Below, piece after piece: positions 49,394 through 62,480 of a stretch of 64,000 bases of DNA; the stretch's first letter is position 1, and each line of letters begins with the position of its first letter. The notes below the pieces were generated by a model. That model did no database searches. It was not told the DNA's origin and saw only the letters and a program-made list of their open reading frames with translations. This DNA is from Mustela lutreola. Lineage: Eukaryota; Chordata; Mammalia; Carnivora; Mustelidae. Both the position numbers and the translations under genes were made by a program. The DNA lies in contig NC_081305.1 of the NCBI RefSeq assembly GCF_030435805.1, positions 55,338,001 to 55,402,000 of the forward strand, written 5' to 3'.

Positions 49394-52300
49394 GAAATTG
49401 GGGGAGGGACACAAACAGAAGGGAGGGGCGATGGGGACAGGCTTGGGGGCAAGGGGCACAGGACGGGTCAGGGCAGGGGGCTCTCCTCTTCCCTGCAGCA
49501 ACCCTCCCCCAGTCATCCCACTGATGGGGGGAGGGAAGTGGGGAGGTGGAGCCATAAATACGTCCAGAATTCCAAAGAGGCGAAGGAAGGAAGGGGTGGC
49601 TGAAGGTCTCAGAGAGGGGGCAAGGGCAGTCCTGGGCCACCCTTGTCAGGGGGCCCGGGCTCCTTGGGCGGCCGCGGGGGCCCGGGGGGGTCGCCAGGCT
49701 TGCGGCCGTGCTTGCGAAAGTAGCGGTAGCGCTGGACGTAGGCCCGCACCAAGTTGCTCACCTTCACCGGGTTGATCTCCCCGCTTTTGCTGTGGCAGAT
49801 CTAGGCAGTGAGGGGCAGCTTTGGTCACTGCCAGACCCCCGGGGTCCCTGCCACCTGGACTGCTGAGCACAGCTGGCAACTAGGATGGGAGCTGCTCCCC
49901 CCATCCCATTCCAAGCTAACAACCCCATCTGTAGCCCTGCCACCAGCAGGCCAGGCCCCGGCGGGCTTAAGCAAATCCCATCCCGTTCCTCACCTTCCAG
50001 ACAGACGCACCCCTCCCAGCTCCCCGTCTGGGTAACATCTGTCTGCACGTGTCCGCCTCTCCTCCTGCTCCTCTCCCCACCTCGGTGTACCTGTTCGCCT
50101 CTGGGCCCCACCTTGTGGACAGCCTTCCGCAGGATGTCCTTGTACTCCTCCTTGGTGATGTCCTTCTTCTGATAGTACGGCTTGATGGCCAGCTTCACCT
50201 CCTCCACCGCCCGCTCCTGCGTGTGCAGCTTCTTCAAATACTGGCAGAGGCGGGGACAGGGCAGGAAAAAGGGACAGCAGAGGCCAGATGAGTTCCTGCG
50301 GAAACCCCAGCCTCCCCTCCCCTGCCTGTAGTCTCAGCCTCAGCCCTGCACTCCCCTCGTTGCCGTCGCCCCCGACCGCAGGCCAGGCTGGGTCTCCACC
50401 AGGCCAGAGCCCAGGCCCTCCCAGTGGCCCTGGACCAGGACCCACATGTCCACTGTCCACACAAAATGTACATGAAATGAGAGGTGGGCCATGGGCTGTC
50501 GGACCAGGACGGAAAACATGCAGACATGACCGAAAGGAAAACCGCCCTGAGGCCCCCCGAGCAGGAGCCAAGTGCAGCTGAGGAAAAACCTGTCCGAATC
50601 TGCCCGGCACCCACTCCTGCCCTCCAACAGATGCCTGACTTTCCTTTCTTAAACCATCCTCCCTCTCACACGAAAGGATGGGGAGGGAAGGAGAGACACG
50701 AGTGACCACGAAGTACACAGTAGTCCGGACACATGTAGGCACATGGGTGTGTTTACGTCGTCGTGCTTTTGTACCTCTCACCCTCTCTGTGTGCACATAA
50801 TGGGGGAAAAAAATCTACCCAGCGCCCATCTCCCACTCATCCATGTGAGGGAAAGCCGAGCTCCTTACATTTTAACGACTTTGGTATGATCAAAGTTCCC
50901 GCCTGTGGGCATCGGTCTCCAGTCCTCCTTGGGCCCCTGTGTCTCAGCATCTGTTCCCGTTCTCTGCAAAGCTGTCACCAACCACCCACTGCCCCCAAGC
51001 CCAGCTCACCTTGTCTGTGTCTCCCCGTCCCTCGGAGCTGCTGCTGCCCTCTCGCTTGTCAGACGCTGCAGCCAGCCCAGTGGGGGTGGGAGGGGTCGAG
51101 CCGCAGCCCCCCAGGGGGAGGCTGCCAGGGAGCAGGTAGCTAGAGGGACCAGGGGGCAGCCCCAGAGAGGTGGGCACAGGAGCTGGGGTCACCCCCAGAC
51201 TAGAGGGTGGCTTTCGATGGCTGAGGATCTGTGGGAAGAGGTTGGAGAGAACATGAACAAAGGGAGGGGGAGGGGAAGAGGGACCACGCACCCCCATCAT
51301 TCCTGCCCTGGTTTCCCAGTAGTCTCATGGGCCAGAGATTCCTCCTCTGGCCAATCCCTTCCTTGTCCGAAGGCCCACTGGGAAATACAGTTCCTCTCCA
51401 GACCAGAGTCAGGGCACAAGAGAAGGGACTATGGGGACTCTTCCCCACGGGAGCCCACCTGGTTGGTGGCCTGGATCAGTTCCTGGGCCTTTGCTCGGCT
51501 CGCCAGATTGGCTTCTTCCATCTTGAAGAGAAGTGCAGTCACTGCAAGGGGCAGACAGTTGAGGACAAGGACATCAGGAGTTGACACAAGAAGGGCCAGT
51601 GAGCGACACCTGGCCACCTGCTGCCCCCTCCCACCCGGACCCCTAGAGAGGCCATGGGTCTTGGGCTCAGAGATGGGAAAAGGGAGCCTCGGCCCCTGAG
51701 AGAGCCACTCCGCACCACCACCACCCTGTTCTTACTTAAAACTTAAGGTATGCGTGTGGTCGGGGGCAACATGGCCAGGTTACTTGGAGACAAGGTGGTG
51801 GCAGAAGCGAGATTCCGTCTCAAGACCCCTGTGGTCTATTGCCATCCCCCAAGGGACACTGCTGCCCCCCATCCCCATCTTCTCTCTGGTCCCTCCACAC
51901 GTACCCCAGGTCACCCGCAGGTGGCCCCCAGTCTGCGCCAGGCTGGCTGCCCCGCGCGCACCCACCTGCTCTCTTCCGGCATACCCAGACATCAGTGAGC
52001 CTCCCGGACAGACCCTGACCGGGCCCTCACCCACCCCAGCCCCTCACTGTCTGGGACACTGTGTACCGACCCCTTCTAGGGCATCCCCACTGCCTCCAAG
52101 TCTGACCCCCTAGGACCTCCACCTCTCAGTCCTGTCTGCACCCCCCAGCCCCAGGGCACACTCACGGGCCAGGACACCGCTGGTAGTGCAGTCCACACCA
52201 GCAGGCAGGTTCCAGGGCATGGGTGGGGGCAGCGTGGGCAGCTGGGAAACACGGGTGGCTGGCCCGTCCTCTGCCCCCGAGTCACCGGCTGTGGACCCCG

Positions 52301-55300
52301 CGCTAGGGGCAGTGCTTGGGGCAGCTGCAGCCGTGCTGGTGGCTGTGGTGGTGGCAGGCTGCTGCTCCTCCTCCTCCTCTTCCTCCTCCTCCTCCTCTTC
52401 CTCCTCCTCCTCCTCCTCGGCGCCACCTCGGACTCCAGCCTCCTCCACGGCCTCTTCGGGAAGGAAGGAGACCTCGGGCGTCTTGCAGCTGCTATCCACG
52501 GTCTGCGAGTCCGGTGTGAGTGCGGGGGGCGGAGGGGCTGCCTTAGGGGGCGGGGTGCTGGGGGCCTTGGCTGCCCGTTCTTCCCCGGACCAAGAGGTCT
52601 CCGCCACTCCCTTGGCCCCCGCTGCCTGGCTGCAGCTGTCCGCCTTGGACTTCTTTAGCATCACAGGGCCACCACTGCCCCCGCTGCTGCCCCCACTGCG
52701 GATCTTTTTCCTGGTCTTGGATGGCTTGGTCTTTCCCTTGGTCCCCTTGGCTTTCTTGGCCCCAGCCTTGGCCTTGACCTTGGTCTTTTTGGGCTTGGTG
52801 CTGCCTGGAGCTGCTTTGGCCACCTCAGCGGGGGCCCGCTCATCGGGCTTGAGGAAGGGGGAGCGGCTCTCCCGGTCTCGGCTAAACTTGACCCCGATGG
52901 AGCCCAGGCCCGCTGACGCGGCCTCCTTGGCAGGCGTGGTACTGCTGACGCCTTCGCGGATCAGCACTGCCACCTTGGATTGCAGCTTCACCTTCCGGGA
53001 AGAAGAGGAGCACGAGGAGGAGGATGAGCCCGAGCCACTGCTGACCGGCGGCTTTGGTGGGGGCCCCGAGGAGGGTGCTGACTCCTTGGGAGGCCGAACC
53101 TTCTTGGATGACCTGTCCCTGTCCCTATCTCTGTCCCTGTCCCGGTCCCGATCCCCCCCATCCAGCGCCTTCCGCCGTGATCCCTTCTCCCGGGAGGAAG
53201 AGGAGGAGGAGGCAGCCCCAGAGCGGCGCCGGTCCTTCTCGCTGCTCTTGCCACCCCGCTCCTCGGCGCTCAGTCCCTCCGAGTCGTACAGGACCTCTCG
53301 CTTGGGCGACGAGGCCGGGGCCGGTGAGGGGCCGCGGGGGTCGGGCTTGTCAGGCCGGCCCACGGTGATGGTCCGCTTGATGGCGAAGAGATCGTGGTCC
53401 GTGAGGTCCTGGATGGAGGGTGGCACGGCCCCCCGGCGGCGGCTGTCGCGCTCTCCGCCCAAGGAGCTGGAGCCGGAGGGCGGCTGTGTGGGCACCGGGG
53501 CCTTTTCGCTGTCCCCAGAGCGCTTCTCGCCCCGGGACCGTGAGCGCTTCTTCTTTTTCTTGCTGCCGCCGCCATCTCGGTGCTTGCCACGGTGCCGCTC
53601 CCGCCTGGACGACGACGAGGAGGAGGTGGCAGGGGGCGGGGAGGCCGAGCGCCGCCGCCGCCGCCGCTTTTCCCGGGACCGAGACCTGCGGCTGCCCCCG
53701 CGGCGGCGGTCGGTGCTGCGTGAGCGGCGGCGAGCGGAGCGGGAGCGGGAGCGGCGGCGGGCGGACGACGAGGCGTGGGAGCCCGGCTTGCGGTCCCGGG
53801 AGCGGTGCTTCTTGGAGTCCCAGGGTGAGGCCGGGGCCGGTGGGGCGGGCGGAGCGCTGGACGAGGACGAGGCAGCCTCCTTGGCCTCCCCGCCGCTCCG
53901 CTTTCGCTCCCGCCGTGACTTCTTGCGGGTGGGGGGCCCGGCGGGGGTGGCAGCAGCCGCAGTGGCGGCTGTGGGGGAGGGCGAGCGCTGGCGGTAGCGC
54001 TCCCGCCGCTGCGTCAGGATCTTGCGGCGCAGGTCCAGGCCGCCCCAGCGCGTGTCGGCGGCCGGTGGGGCGGGGGCAGGCTCCCCTAGGTCCACCTGCA
54101 GTGCGCCCTCCCCGTCCGACTCCGCGTGCAGAGACAAGAAGTCGTCCCCCTCTGGGGCCCGGGGAGCGGGGGGCGGGGGCGGGGGCTGAGCCGCAGGCGG
54201 TGCCGCGGCTGCGGGAGGGAGGCGCGCTGCCCGGCCGCTGCTGGGGCGAAACAGGGACACCGCCACCCGGGGCTCCTCCTCAGGCTGGACGATCTCGCCC
54301 TCCTCAATCTCTGAGTCGCCCGGTGGCAGCAGGGTTGGCGGGATGACGGCTCCACCGGCTGTCACCACCTCCACAGAGACCTTGCCTTCCCGACAGGCCT
54401 CTGCCTCAGTCCCCACCACGAAGACGCGCCGGCGGCTGGCTCCATCCGCCCGGGTGGAGTCTACCTGGGGCGGCGTTCCGGGGGCTGGCGTTGGCTGTGG
54501 GGGCTGGGGGTCCGGGCGGGGGCTCTCGTCACCTGGGAAGTCCTGGCTCAGACTGTTGTCATCATAGATGCCCGCCAGGGTCTCCGAGATGCGGCTGATG
54601 CTCTGAGACAAGCCTTCCTCCTCCTCTTCCTCCTCTTCCTCTTCCTCCTCCTCTTCCTCCTCCTCCTCCTCCTCTTCCTCAGGTGAGGGGGTCCCCGCGG
54701 ATGAGCTGGGGTTGGAGCCAGTGGGCTCAAAGGGGTCATACTTCTGCTCCGGAGCAGGCGGTGGGGAATAGGCCTCATCGGTGGGGTGGAAGGGGTCATA
54801 GATGTCAAATCGGGGGGCAGGTGGAGCCGGGGGTGCTGGGGGTGGGGGAGGTGGGGGAGGGGAGGGAGAGGAAGATGAAGGGGAAGGGGAGGGTGAGGAG
54901 GACGCAGAGGAGGGGGCAGGGGGAGGGGCTGGGCCCCCATCTCCAGTGCCCAAGGTGAGGAGGTGGCGGGCACAGGAGGGTCGAGAAGAGTGGGGCTGTG
55001 GAGAAACTGCAAAGAAACGGTGGAGACGGAGAACCATGGTCAGGTGCACACCCTCCTCCCGGTGTCCTGCACAGCGCCCACGGGCAGGACAGCACCCCAG
55101 CCACTGCCCTCCTCCGGCGGCCCTCAGGGCGCCAGCAGACACAGCTCTCAGCACTTAACTCGGCCTGACTCACAGCACATTCCCACAACTCCACACCACT
55201 GGAGGACACTGAGGCTCAGGGAGCTGCAGTATCTTCCCTAAGGGCCCACAGCGGGGAGAAGCTGGGTGTGGACTCAGTCAGTGTGCCACCGAGCCTGTGC

Positions 55301-58300
55301 TCCCATATCCTGAGACGTCCCCTGGCCTGCAGCCCAAGAAGCCCATGACGGTGTTACCACAGAAGACAAGGGCCAGAGTGGGGCAGCCGGGATTTGAACC
55401 TAAATCCACCTGAGAAGCTGAGCTCTGGCCCACCACTCTGGCTGCCTCTGGGGGAAATTTATCCTGCTTCATGGAAAGAATCGCCTGCGGCTGCAAAGGT
55501 GATAACTTCCTCTCCAGAGCCAGGAAAGGGCAGAGCTGAGGAGCCCTGGCCACTGGAGTCCTCGCCTCATGCACATCACTCTGTGACGAGCCCCATCCAA
55601 GGGACTGACGAGCGACAGGAACAACCAGGGTCCGCCCCTCCTACCCACTGGCATCGTGCTTTCCCGCATCATCCTTGCTGCCTCCCGAGGCCATGCTTTC
55701 TTGAAGACAGGGTCTCAGGGCCATAAATCCCACATGGAGACAATGGACCAGGGCCACACCTCCAGACACACACAATGGGGTGCCCTCTCAACCTCCCCTC
55801 TCAACCACATACTACAGGGTGCTGCAACGGCCAGGATGCTAGCATGGTCAGGTGGACAGTGCCAGGATAGCCAGGGCTCATGAGGGCAGTCCCAGAGCCA
55901 CCTCTCAACCCTATCCCAGGCTCTAAGCCCTCACCCATGACATGACCAAGGACAAGGACCTCAACTGCTGCCTGTCTCAGTTTCCTCATCTCTACAGTGG
56001 GGTCCACTCATTCATTCAGGACATTTTTACTGATCACCTATCTTGTGCCAAGGGCAGTCTGGGGTACGAGGAATAGAAGAGTGAGCACAAGGGATAAAGT
56101 CCCTGCCTTCAAGAAGCTCACATCAAGCAGGGAGAGAAATCTCAAGGAGCCACAGAGAAAGCCCACCAGCTACTGAGGGCTGAGGAAGAAGATAAAAAGC
56201 AAGAGGGGATGCCCGGGTGGTGCAGTTCAGCCTCCGACTCTTGATTTCGGCTCAGGTCATGATCTCAGGATCATGAGATCAAAGCCCTTTGTCAGGCTCT
56301 GCACTTGGCAGGGAGCCTGCTTGAGATTCTCTCTCTCCCTCTGCCCTCCCCCCACCCCTCTAAAATACATAAATAAATCTAAGAAAGAAAGAGAAAAAGG
56401 AAAAAAGGAAAGAAACGTAAGCAGAGGGGCACCTGGGTGGCGCAGTGGGTTAAAGCCTCTGCCTTTAGCTCGGGTCGTGATCTCAGGGTCCTGGGATTGA
56501 GCCCCACATCAGGCTCTCTGCTCAGCGGGGAGCCTGCTTCCCCCCTTTCTCTCTGCCTGCCTTTCTGCCTACTCATGATCTCTGTCAAATAAATAAATAA
56601 ATAAAATCTAAAAGAAACAAAATCTTAAAAAAAAAAAAAAAAAAAGAAAGAAACGTAAGCAGAGGAGGATGGTGATGAGAGCATTCACACCTCACGAGGA
56701 CAAGGGGACTGGACAAGCAGCTATGGGGACCAAACCAGACTGTGCCTGGCCTGCGAGGACCCGGTGAGCATGAGCTCTTCTACCCTGCTTACGAATTATT
56801 ACTACCCCCAGAGGTATAGGGAATCCACAGGCCGGAGCAGTCTGGAACTGCAGGACAGCCACTTCTTTATATAATTTTTATATGATGTAGGATTAAGGGT
56901 GAGTTTTTTTCCCCCTAAATTCTTAATAGTTTCCAAATGGAGGAAGAAAACCGCGGTAACAAGGAAATAAATCACAATCCCAGCATCCTCCCCACCCCAC
57001 CCCAGGGCAAAACAGCTCTCAGGTTCCAGATACGTCTGCATCACTGAATGTCTGGGGCCAAATCCCTAGGTCATCTGCTTTTGTCAATAAAGTTTTATTA
57101 GGACACTGCCATGCCCCTTTATTTATCCTCTAGACTTCTAATTTGAAAAGAAATGAACATATTCTTGTGGGCCCCGAAGAGTGTGGTGGGCCCGAGTTAT
57201 CACGTTCCCTGAGCCTAATAGACAAGGAAACCCACAACTGTAAAAAAAAAATCAAAGAAAACAAACTGGGCCAGGGTGGGGGCCCAAAGTCAGCTGCCGA
57301 ATAGCATCCCTAGCTGCCCTCATGCTGCACCCGAGCTGATAGAGCCTTCCTCTCTTCTCCACCCCTCCCAACTGCAGACATCCATGCAGAAGGAAGTCTA
57401 AACCTGGGCCCTGGGGGCCAGCAGCAGCAGCAGCCCTGAAGAACTAGTTAGAAATGCAAACTCCCAAGCCCCACCCCAAACCCACTGAATCAGAAACTAA
57501 GAGCTAAGGGCCTCCCGCTCCCAGGGAGATGAATTCTCACTGCAGCTCCACTGCCTTGTAGAGCCTGGGACGCTGAGCACCTCACATGTGCTAACGACTC
57601 CTTCGTGCTAGCGATCACATCAGCGATTGCTTTCCGTGCGTCTGTCGGCACGCACAGCCTTTATTTTGGTCTAACAGGCAAAGGCTTAAAGGTTTTGTCC
57701 AAGGGACACAATCACTACTATTACTACCAATGACAGCAGACTCCCGCACAACTCTGAGGTCTCCTGCTCAGCTCTGCCCTGGCCCCACATACCCGTTTTG
57801 CCTGTCCTCCAGGCCCTGAGACGGGGCAGCAGGCTAGGCACGGGCAGAGGGATCGGATCCCTGTCCCCGATTCGGACCTCAGCCACCAGCTCCAGCATGT
57901 CCTCGCTTCTGCAGGGCGGAAGGGGGTGAGTGAGCCCAAGGGAAGCTTCCAGCTCCCACGCCAAAGGCCTCTCCCACTCCAGCTGCCCAACTACTCACTC
58001 GCCAGGCCGCAGGTCCAGGTGGCTGGGAACCCAGGTATCTGGGGGATCCAGAACACTCACCAGCCCCGAGAGGAAGCTGTCTGCGGCCATGTCCAACACC
58101 TGGAATAGGCCAGGAGGGGCTCCGTCCTATATCTGCTCATGTGAGGACCCACAAACCCCCTTTCCCCAGACCCTAAATTCTCAGGAACCCAAACATCTGA
58201 AACTCCAAGAAAATGCCAGGATCCAACCAATTCCCTCACCCTGACTTGCCTCTGGGACCCAAGGCTCACCCCCACAGATGACGTCCCCAGCCCCTCCAAC

Positions 58301-61300
58301 ACCACTGATTGACTCCAGCCCCAGGAGTCTGGGTCCCCAGACCCCAGTGACCTAGCCCCCCGCAACCCTCCCCAAGTCTGGGCCCCCAGCCCCCTGTTCT
58401 TACTCACAGTAGCCGTGTCAGTCCCCCCTGACTCCTGGGAACGGGGCTCTGACCGTGGGCTCCGGCAGCGCCTCCATCGAAGGCCATGACACCGGGAGCC
58501 ATCTGGAGAGAGATTTGCATGGGGGATTGGAAACGAGACTAGACACAGAGACTCTGTGGGGCAGAGGAAAGGGGGGCCTGCTTAGCTCTTGCCAAGGGAA
58601 CCAAGGACCTGCCGGCTCTCCCTGCCTCCTTCCACCACGCCCCAGCTCAGGTCCCGGAAGGACTCCCCAACACCATTCTGAGGCGCCAGTGCTCTCACCC
58701 CTCTGTCCTCCTAGCTGCCCTCAGGATGCTGTCCAGACAAGGCACTGTGTGCCTTTAGAGCCTTCCTAGGGCCCAATCCCCAAGGAACTCCCCTGCCTTG
58801 ACTCCTGCTCATACCCCTGCGCCCACCAGCCCCAGAAAAGATGACGCAGTCCTGCAAGGTGGCCCAGTGCTGTGCACCTGCTGGCTGCCTCTGCCTACCA
58901 GGCTTCCCTCTTTACTGGATCGCTCCTTAGATTGCATCCTTAGAGACCCAGTTCCCCTGTTTCCCCCCTCTAGGAAGCCTTCCCAGACAGACCCCATCTC
59001 CTCCCCCACACACTCCCTGAACCGGGCCTCCTCCTGCCCTCCGACAGTGCCTTGGGCCACTTCTGCCCAGTGATGGCGTCTCCCCTCCATCAGACTGGCA
59101 GCCCCTCCGAGGCAGCCATGGAGTCTGACCCATCTTTTGGCTCCCTGTGCCAGCATGAGAGTGGTGCCCAGGAGGCCTCAGAAGAGTGGTTATGAATGAA
59201 ATTAGGGTAAAGAACACAGAGATGGGACAGGAGGCTAAGAGGAACCAGAGCCCATCATACCTTTATCATTTGGCAGATCCCCCTGCAGGGAACTTCCCAC
59301 AGCCTGCTGAATGGCCCGCTAGAGAAAAGGTGGAGGGTGAAGGGGATGGAAAGAAAGGGCAGTCAGGGGACTCGTGCAAATGATTACAAGCTCTGCTCCT
59401 GGGAGACAGCCATTCCAGACACCCCTATAGCCAAATCCGAACCCATCAGAGGAGCCAAGAGTCCAGGCCCCCAGCCCCTCCTCCCCACCAGGGCCCAGGT
59501 GTTGGGCCCCCAAATCTGAACTTGCAGCCCATCCCTGCCTGCCTTGGCCCCGGGTGTCTACCAGCCTTACCAGGATAAAGGCAGAAGGAGAAAGTGTGGG
59601 GTCTCTGTCCGGTGGACCATCGCCCCGATCCTCGCCCGACTCCTCTGTCTTCCCTCGGGACTCATCTTCTTCCTCCATGGTCACCTGGTAGTTGAGAGGG
59701 TGACAGTTTGGAGTGGAGACCAGGGCGCAGGGGGGTTCCGGGAGGAGCAGGAAATGGATGCAAAGACCTCAAGGGCCTCCAATGTTGCTTTGTTCAGCAA
59801 CCTCTCTGGAATCCCTCCCTTCTACCGCTGCACTCCAGTCCTTGGGCAAGCTCCACACCCAGTGCAGCCATCGGAGGGACCAGAATGGGCTCTCTTCCCT
59901 TGCCTGGATCCCAGCTGCCCCCCTTTGTGGAAGGGAGGCCTTCCCAGCCTCCCCTTTCAACAAGGCACGCCCAAGTGCCCACAGCTTCCCCCACGGCCAA
60001 GCTTTAAGACCTCACTGCCCACCCTCCTAAGACCCAACCCAATGCCAAGATTTTTTTTGGTTGAGTTGTGATTTCAAATACTGTGTCCCATAGTCTCCTA
60101 AACCCTCCTTTCCCAAACTGAGACATGCACCAGTGGGCTGGGTGTACCTCAAATACCACACCACTTCCTACAGCATCAACTCTCCTCGATGGCGCAGAAC
60201 CAAAAAATTGTATTTATATGCAAAAGATGGAACTGCAATAGAGCAATGTATAAAACCAGTACTGAACTGAAAACACTGCTTTCAGAAAGGCAGGCTGTTC
60301 ACCTGACCCCACAGAGGGCATCCACCTAAGGCCTATGTGCCCACTGGATGAAAGCATGGCTCAAGCTTTCGTGATGTCACAGAAATTCTTAGATTATACT
60401 AAAGCGGAGAGATGATCCCTCGCACTGGTGGGTGTCTGGATTAGGACTTCAGAAAGCATGACTATTTCAGCTGCTAGCTTCCCTGTAACCATCAAATCTG
60501 CCACTTTGAAAACAATATCCAATCTGAGTTCCCAGAAAGCTTTAAAACCCCTAAACTGCCCCCCACACTGACTCATTGTGCTTATCTGGACAGGCACAAC
60601 AGGAGTATCTATGGCCAAGAAGGGCTGTGAGAATTCAAAATGGACTGACTTCTGCCACAGAGTCAGCACAGCCCAAGCGTTCAATACAAAGTAACAATAA
60701 TTAGCATTATTAGCCTCCAGAGGCCTAGGTTTATCTCTGCCACTCTCCCAGCCCTTTGCTGCAAAGCAAACACCCAGGTCCAGGTCTCTCTCCTACCACA
60801 GATTTCCAAGCTAAGCCAAAGCTCTCAGCAATGAGCCTGGAGCTCCTTCCCTAACTCCCACTAACATGTCCTGCCTATAAACCCCTGTGGACAGTTCCCA
60901 GCCCTGGAGCTGCTCTCCAGCACCTCTGGGGGAAGCACCTGCTACGCCGAACAGTGACTGTCACATAACAGAAGCCTAATTGAGACCTACTGAGTATAGA
61001 CACACAGATCTCCAAGCCCTCTGCAGCGTATGAAGATGATTCCTTGCCCATGTGGCCATGCCCTGGGCTTTGCAGACACACCCAGGGCTCTTTAGATCTT
61101 TTCAACATGAAAACACATTCTGCAGACATTGTTAAGTCCCTATAGGTCAGTGTTTCCCCAACTACAGTATGATAGGAGTATAGTGGTTCACGAATAGATT
61201 GTTATAAAAAAAAATAAATAAATTGAACTCAGGAGAAAAATCTTTACAGTACATTGCAGGGCGTTAAGTGGAAATATGAATTAATGGGACTTTGGTATTC

Positions 61301-62480
61301 AACACAGGGGAATATGCAATGGGTATCAACAAAAAATGTACTTCTTACTGTAGATCAAGGTCAAAAGAGTTTGAAAAGCATTGCACTAAATGAATCTAGG
61401 TGATCCTACAGACTTCCCCACACAAATGTGGACTAATTCTAATCTCTATAGCTCCAGGGCAATGCAGAATTTAAAAACATTTTTTCATTTGAATTACATT
61501 ATAAAGTGCAAGTACATTTGAGCTGGGCAAATTTTCCAATACTCTCCTTTGTCTTGTTCTCCACGCGATTATACAGCCTCAAAAGGCATTCGAATTTGCT
61601 CCAGGCATAAAGACTGCACTCTTGCAGTCACACTGAAAGCCAACTAGATGGTTCCAGGTCCTTCTAACTGCCCCCAGCCTCCTGTCACCCAGATTAGACA
61701 CTCTCCAGAGGTTAGAGACCCATCCAGGCCTCACAGCACACCTCAGTATTTGCCTCCCTCCCTTGGTGGGCATACCCCACCCGTCAGGGTGGCCCTAAAA
61801 GGCTTCCTGGCCCTCCAACAGTTCTCTCAGGCCCGCTAAATGGCCCCAGACCCATGTAGGTGAGCCGCATCCTCAAGTCAGCTCATGCAGACACTCCCAG
61901 CCCTAACAGACATACCCCGGGCGCTATAGATGGCTCTGCAGATACTCCTCAGCTCTTGCAGACCTCCTTCACCCTGGGACATATCTCAAGATCTCAAGAT
62001 GGCCCCAGAACCCTATAAACAGACCCTAACCTCTGGTCAGCCCATAAAGACGATCAGCAGTGCCTATAGAAATGACCCACGCCAGCTAGGTGATGGAGAG
62101 CAGGCTCCAGTCCCGGTCCAGCCCGGTGGACGTCCCCACTCCTCACGGGGACGCCCCGCAGATGCCCCCCGGAACCCACAGACGCGTCCCGGGGCCTTAA
62201 GAAGGCCCCCCGCTCGGCACCAGGTTCCGCCGCCGCTGCCGGGCCCGAGGCCGCCCCGCTAAGTCCTCCAGGCCCCGCGGCGTGTGGGGAGGACCCCAGG
62301 ACAACTAGCGACCCGACTCCGCCCCGCCCACCCCAATAGGCCCGAGCCCCGCGGCCCAGACTGCCGCCGCCATCTTACCCCGCCGCTCGGGCTGCGGCTC
62401 CGGCCCCGGCGCGGGGCGGGGCGGGCTGGGGGGGCTCGCGAGCAGAGGGAGGAGAGGGGCGGAGCTAAAACGCCGCCGAG
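49388..62480 (-). CDS. SCAF1: SCAF1, SR-related CTD-associated factor 1 (SR-A1)
   Basis: SCAF1 is a large nuclear SR-related protein thought to link the RNA polymerase II C-terminal domain to pre-mRNA processing. Coding exons, minus strand: 59678-59571, 59318-59261, 58502-58408, 58099-57999, 57908-57793, 55006-52166, 51541-51459, 51228-51010, 50240-50112, 49800-49609 (stop), total 1313 residues against about 1312 in human. The start [10 protein letters not shown] matches human. The 2.84-kb exon encodes proline-rich runs, two long poly-Glu tracts, an Arg/Ser domain ([23 protein letters not shown]) and a DRDRDR repeat. The conserved C-terminal module [16 protein letters not shown] to [14 protein letters not shown] is probably the CTD-interacting part. 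The noncoding exon 1 ends at 62379. Confidence 0.97.
52364..52420 (-). repeat. Coding GAG/GAA repeat (poly-Glu) in SCAF1
   Basis: A trinucleotide tract encoding about 20 glutamates followed by QQP in the large SCAF1 exon. Confidence 0.9.
54618..54680 (-). repeat. Coding GAG/GAA repeat (second poly-Glu) in SCAF1
   Basis: A trinucleotide tract encoding about 21 glutamates between SPE and GLSQS. Confidence 0.9.
55200..55270 (+). mobile_element. MIR-like fossil
   Basis: GGACACTGAGGCTCAGGGAG followed by a TCTTCCCTAAGGGCCCACAG segment, in SCAF1 intron DNA. Confidence 0.55.
55920..56160 (+). mobile_element. MIR/L2-type fossil
   Basis: CTCAGTTTCCTCATCTCTAC, CATTCATTCAGGACATTTTT and CCCTGCCTTCAAGAAGCTCA are words of common ancient mammalian repeats. 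Confidence 0.55.
56208..56400 (+). mobile_element. SINEC, older subfamily
   Basis: GGGATGCCCGGGTGGTGCAG head, GACTCTTGATTTCGGCTCAG body and a GAAAGAAAGA tail. Confidence 0.86.
56430..56644 (+). mobile_element. SINEC inserted in the tail of another SINEC
   Basis: Full copy with a long A tail. A 20-base target-site duplication ending GAAACGTAAGCAGAGG lies before it (about 56410-56429) and after it (about 56645-56664). Confidence 0.94.
57065..57140. mobile_element. Unassigned ancient repeat piece (AATAAAGTTTTATTAGGACA)
   Basis: The wording TTTGTCAATAAAGTTTTATT followed by ACACTGCCATGCCC resembles a common mammalian DNA-transposon fossil. I cannot fix the family by eye. Confidence 0.35.
57390..57530 (+). 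mobile_element. MER5-like hAT-Charlie DNA transposon fossil
   Basis: The segment with GGGCCAGCAGCAGCAGC, TTAGAAATGCAAACTCCC and CCACTGAATCAGAAACTAAG matches the middle of MER5-type elements; the ends are eroded. Confidence 0.65.
58590..59090 (+). mobile_element. L2 LINE fossil in SCAF1 intron 3
   Basis: CTCTAGGAAGCCTTCCCAGA and neighbouring C-rich words fit the L2 3' part. Confidence 0.45.
59700..62050. other. SCAF1 intron 1
   Basis: Mostly unique DNA with L2-like pieces near 59,760-59,960 and AT-rich DNA from 61,140 to 61,550. No exon supported. Confidence 0.4.

Noticed and set aside
52186-53997. 603-codon plus-strand ORF opposite SCAF1
   Set aside because: It is the shadow of Ser/Arg/Glu-biased SCAF1 codons on the other strand: low complexity, no splice or start context.
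55007-55154. Upstream 49 codons of the long SCAF1 frame
   Set aside because: They lie before the acceptor at 55007-55009; the preceding exon at 57908-57793 joins in frame with matching human sequence.
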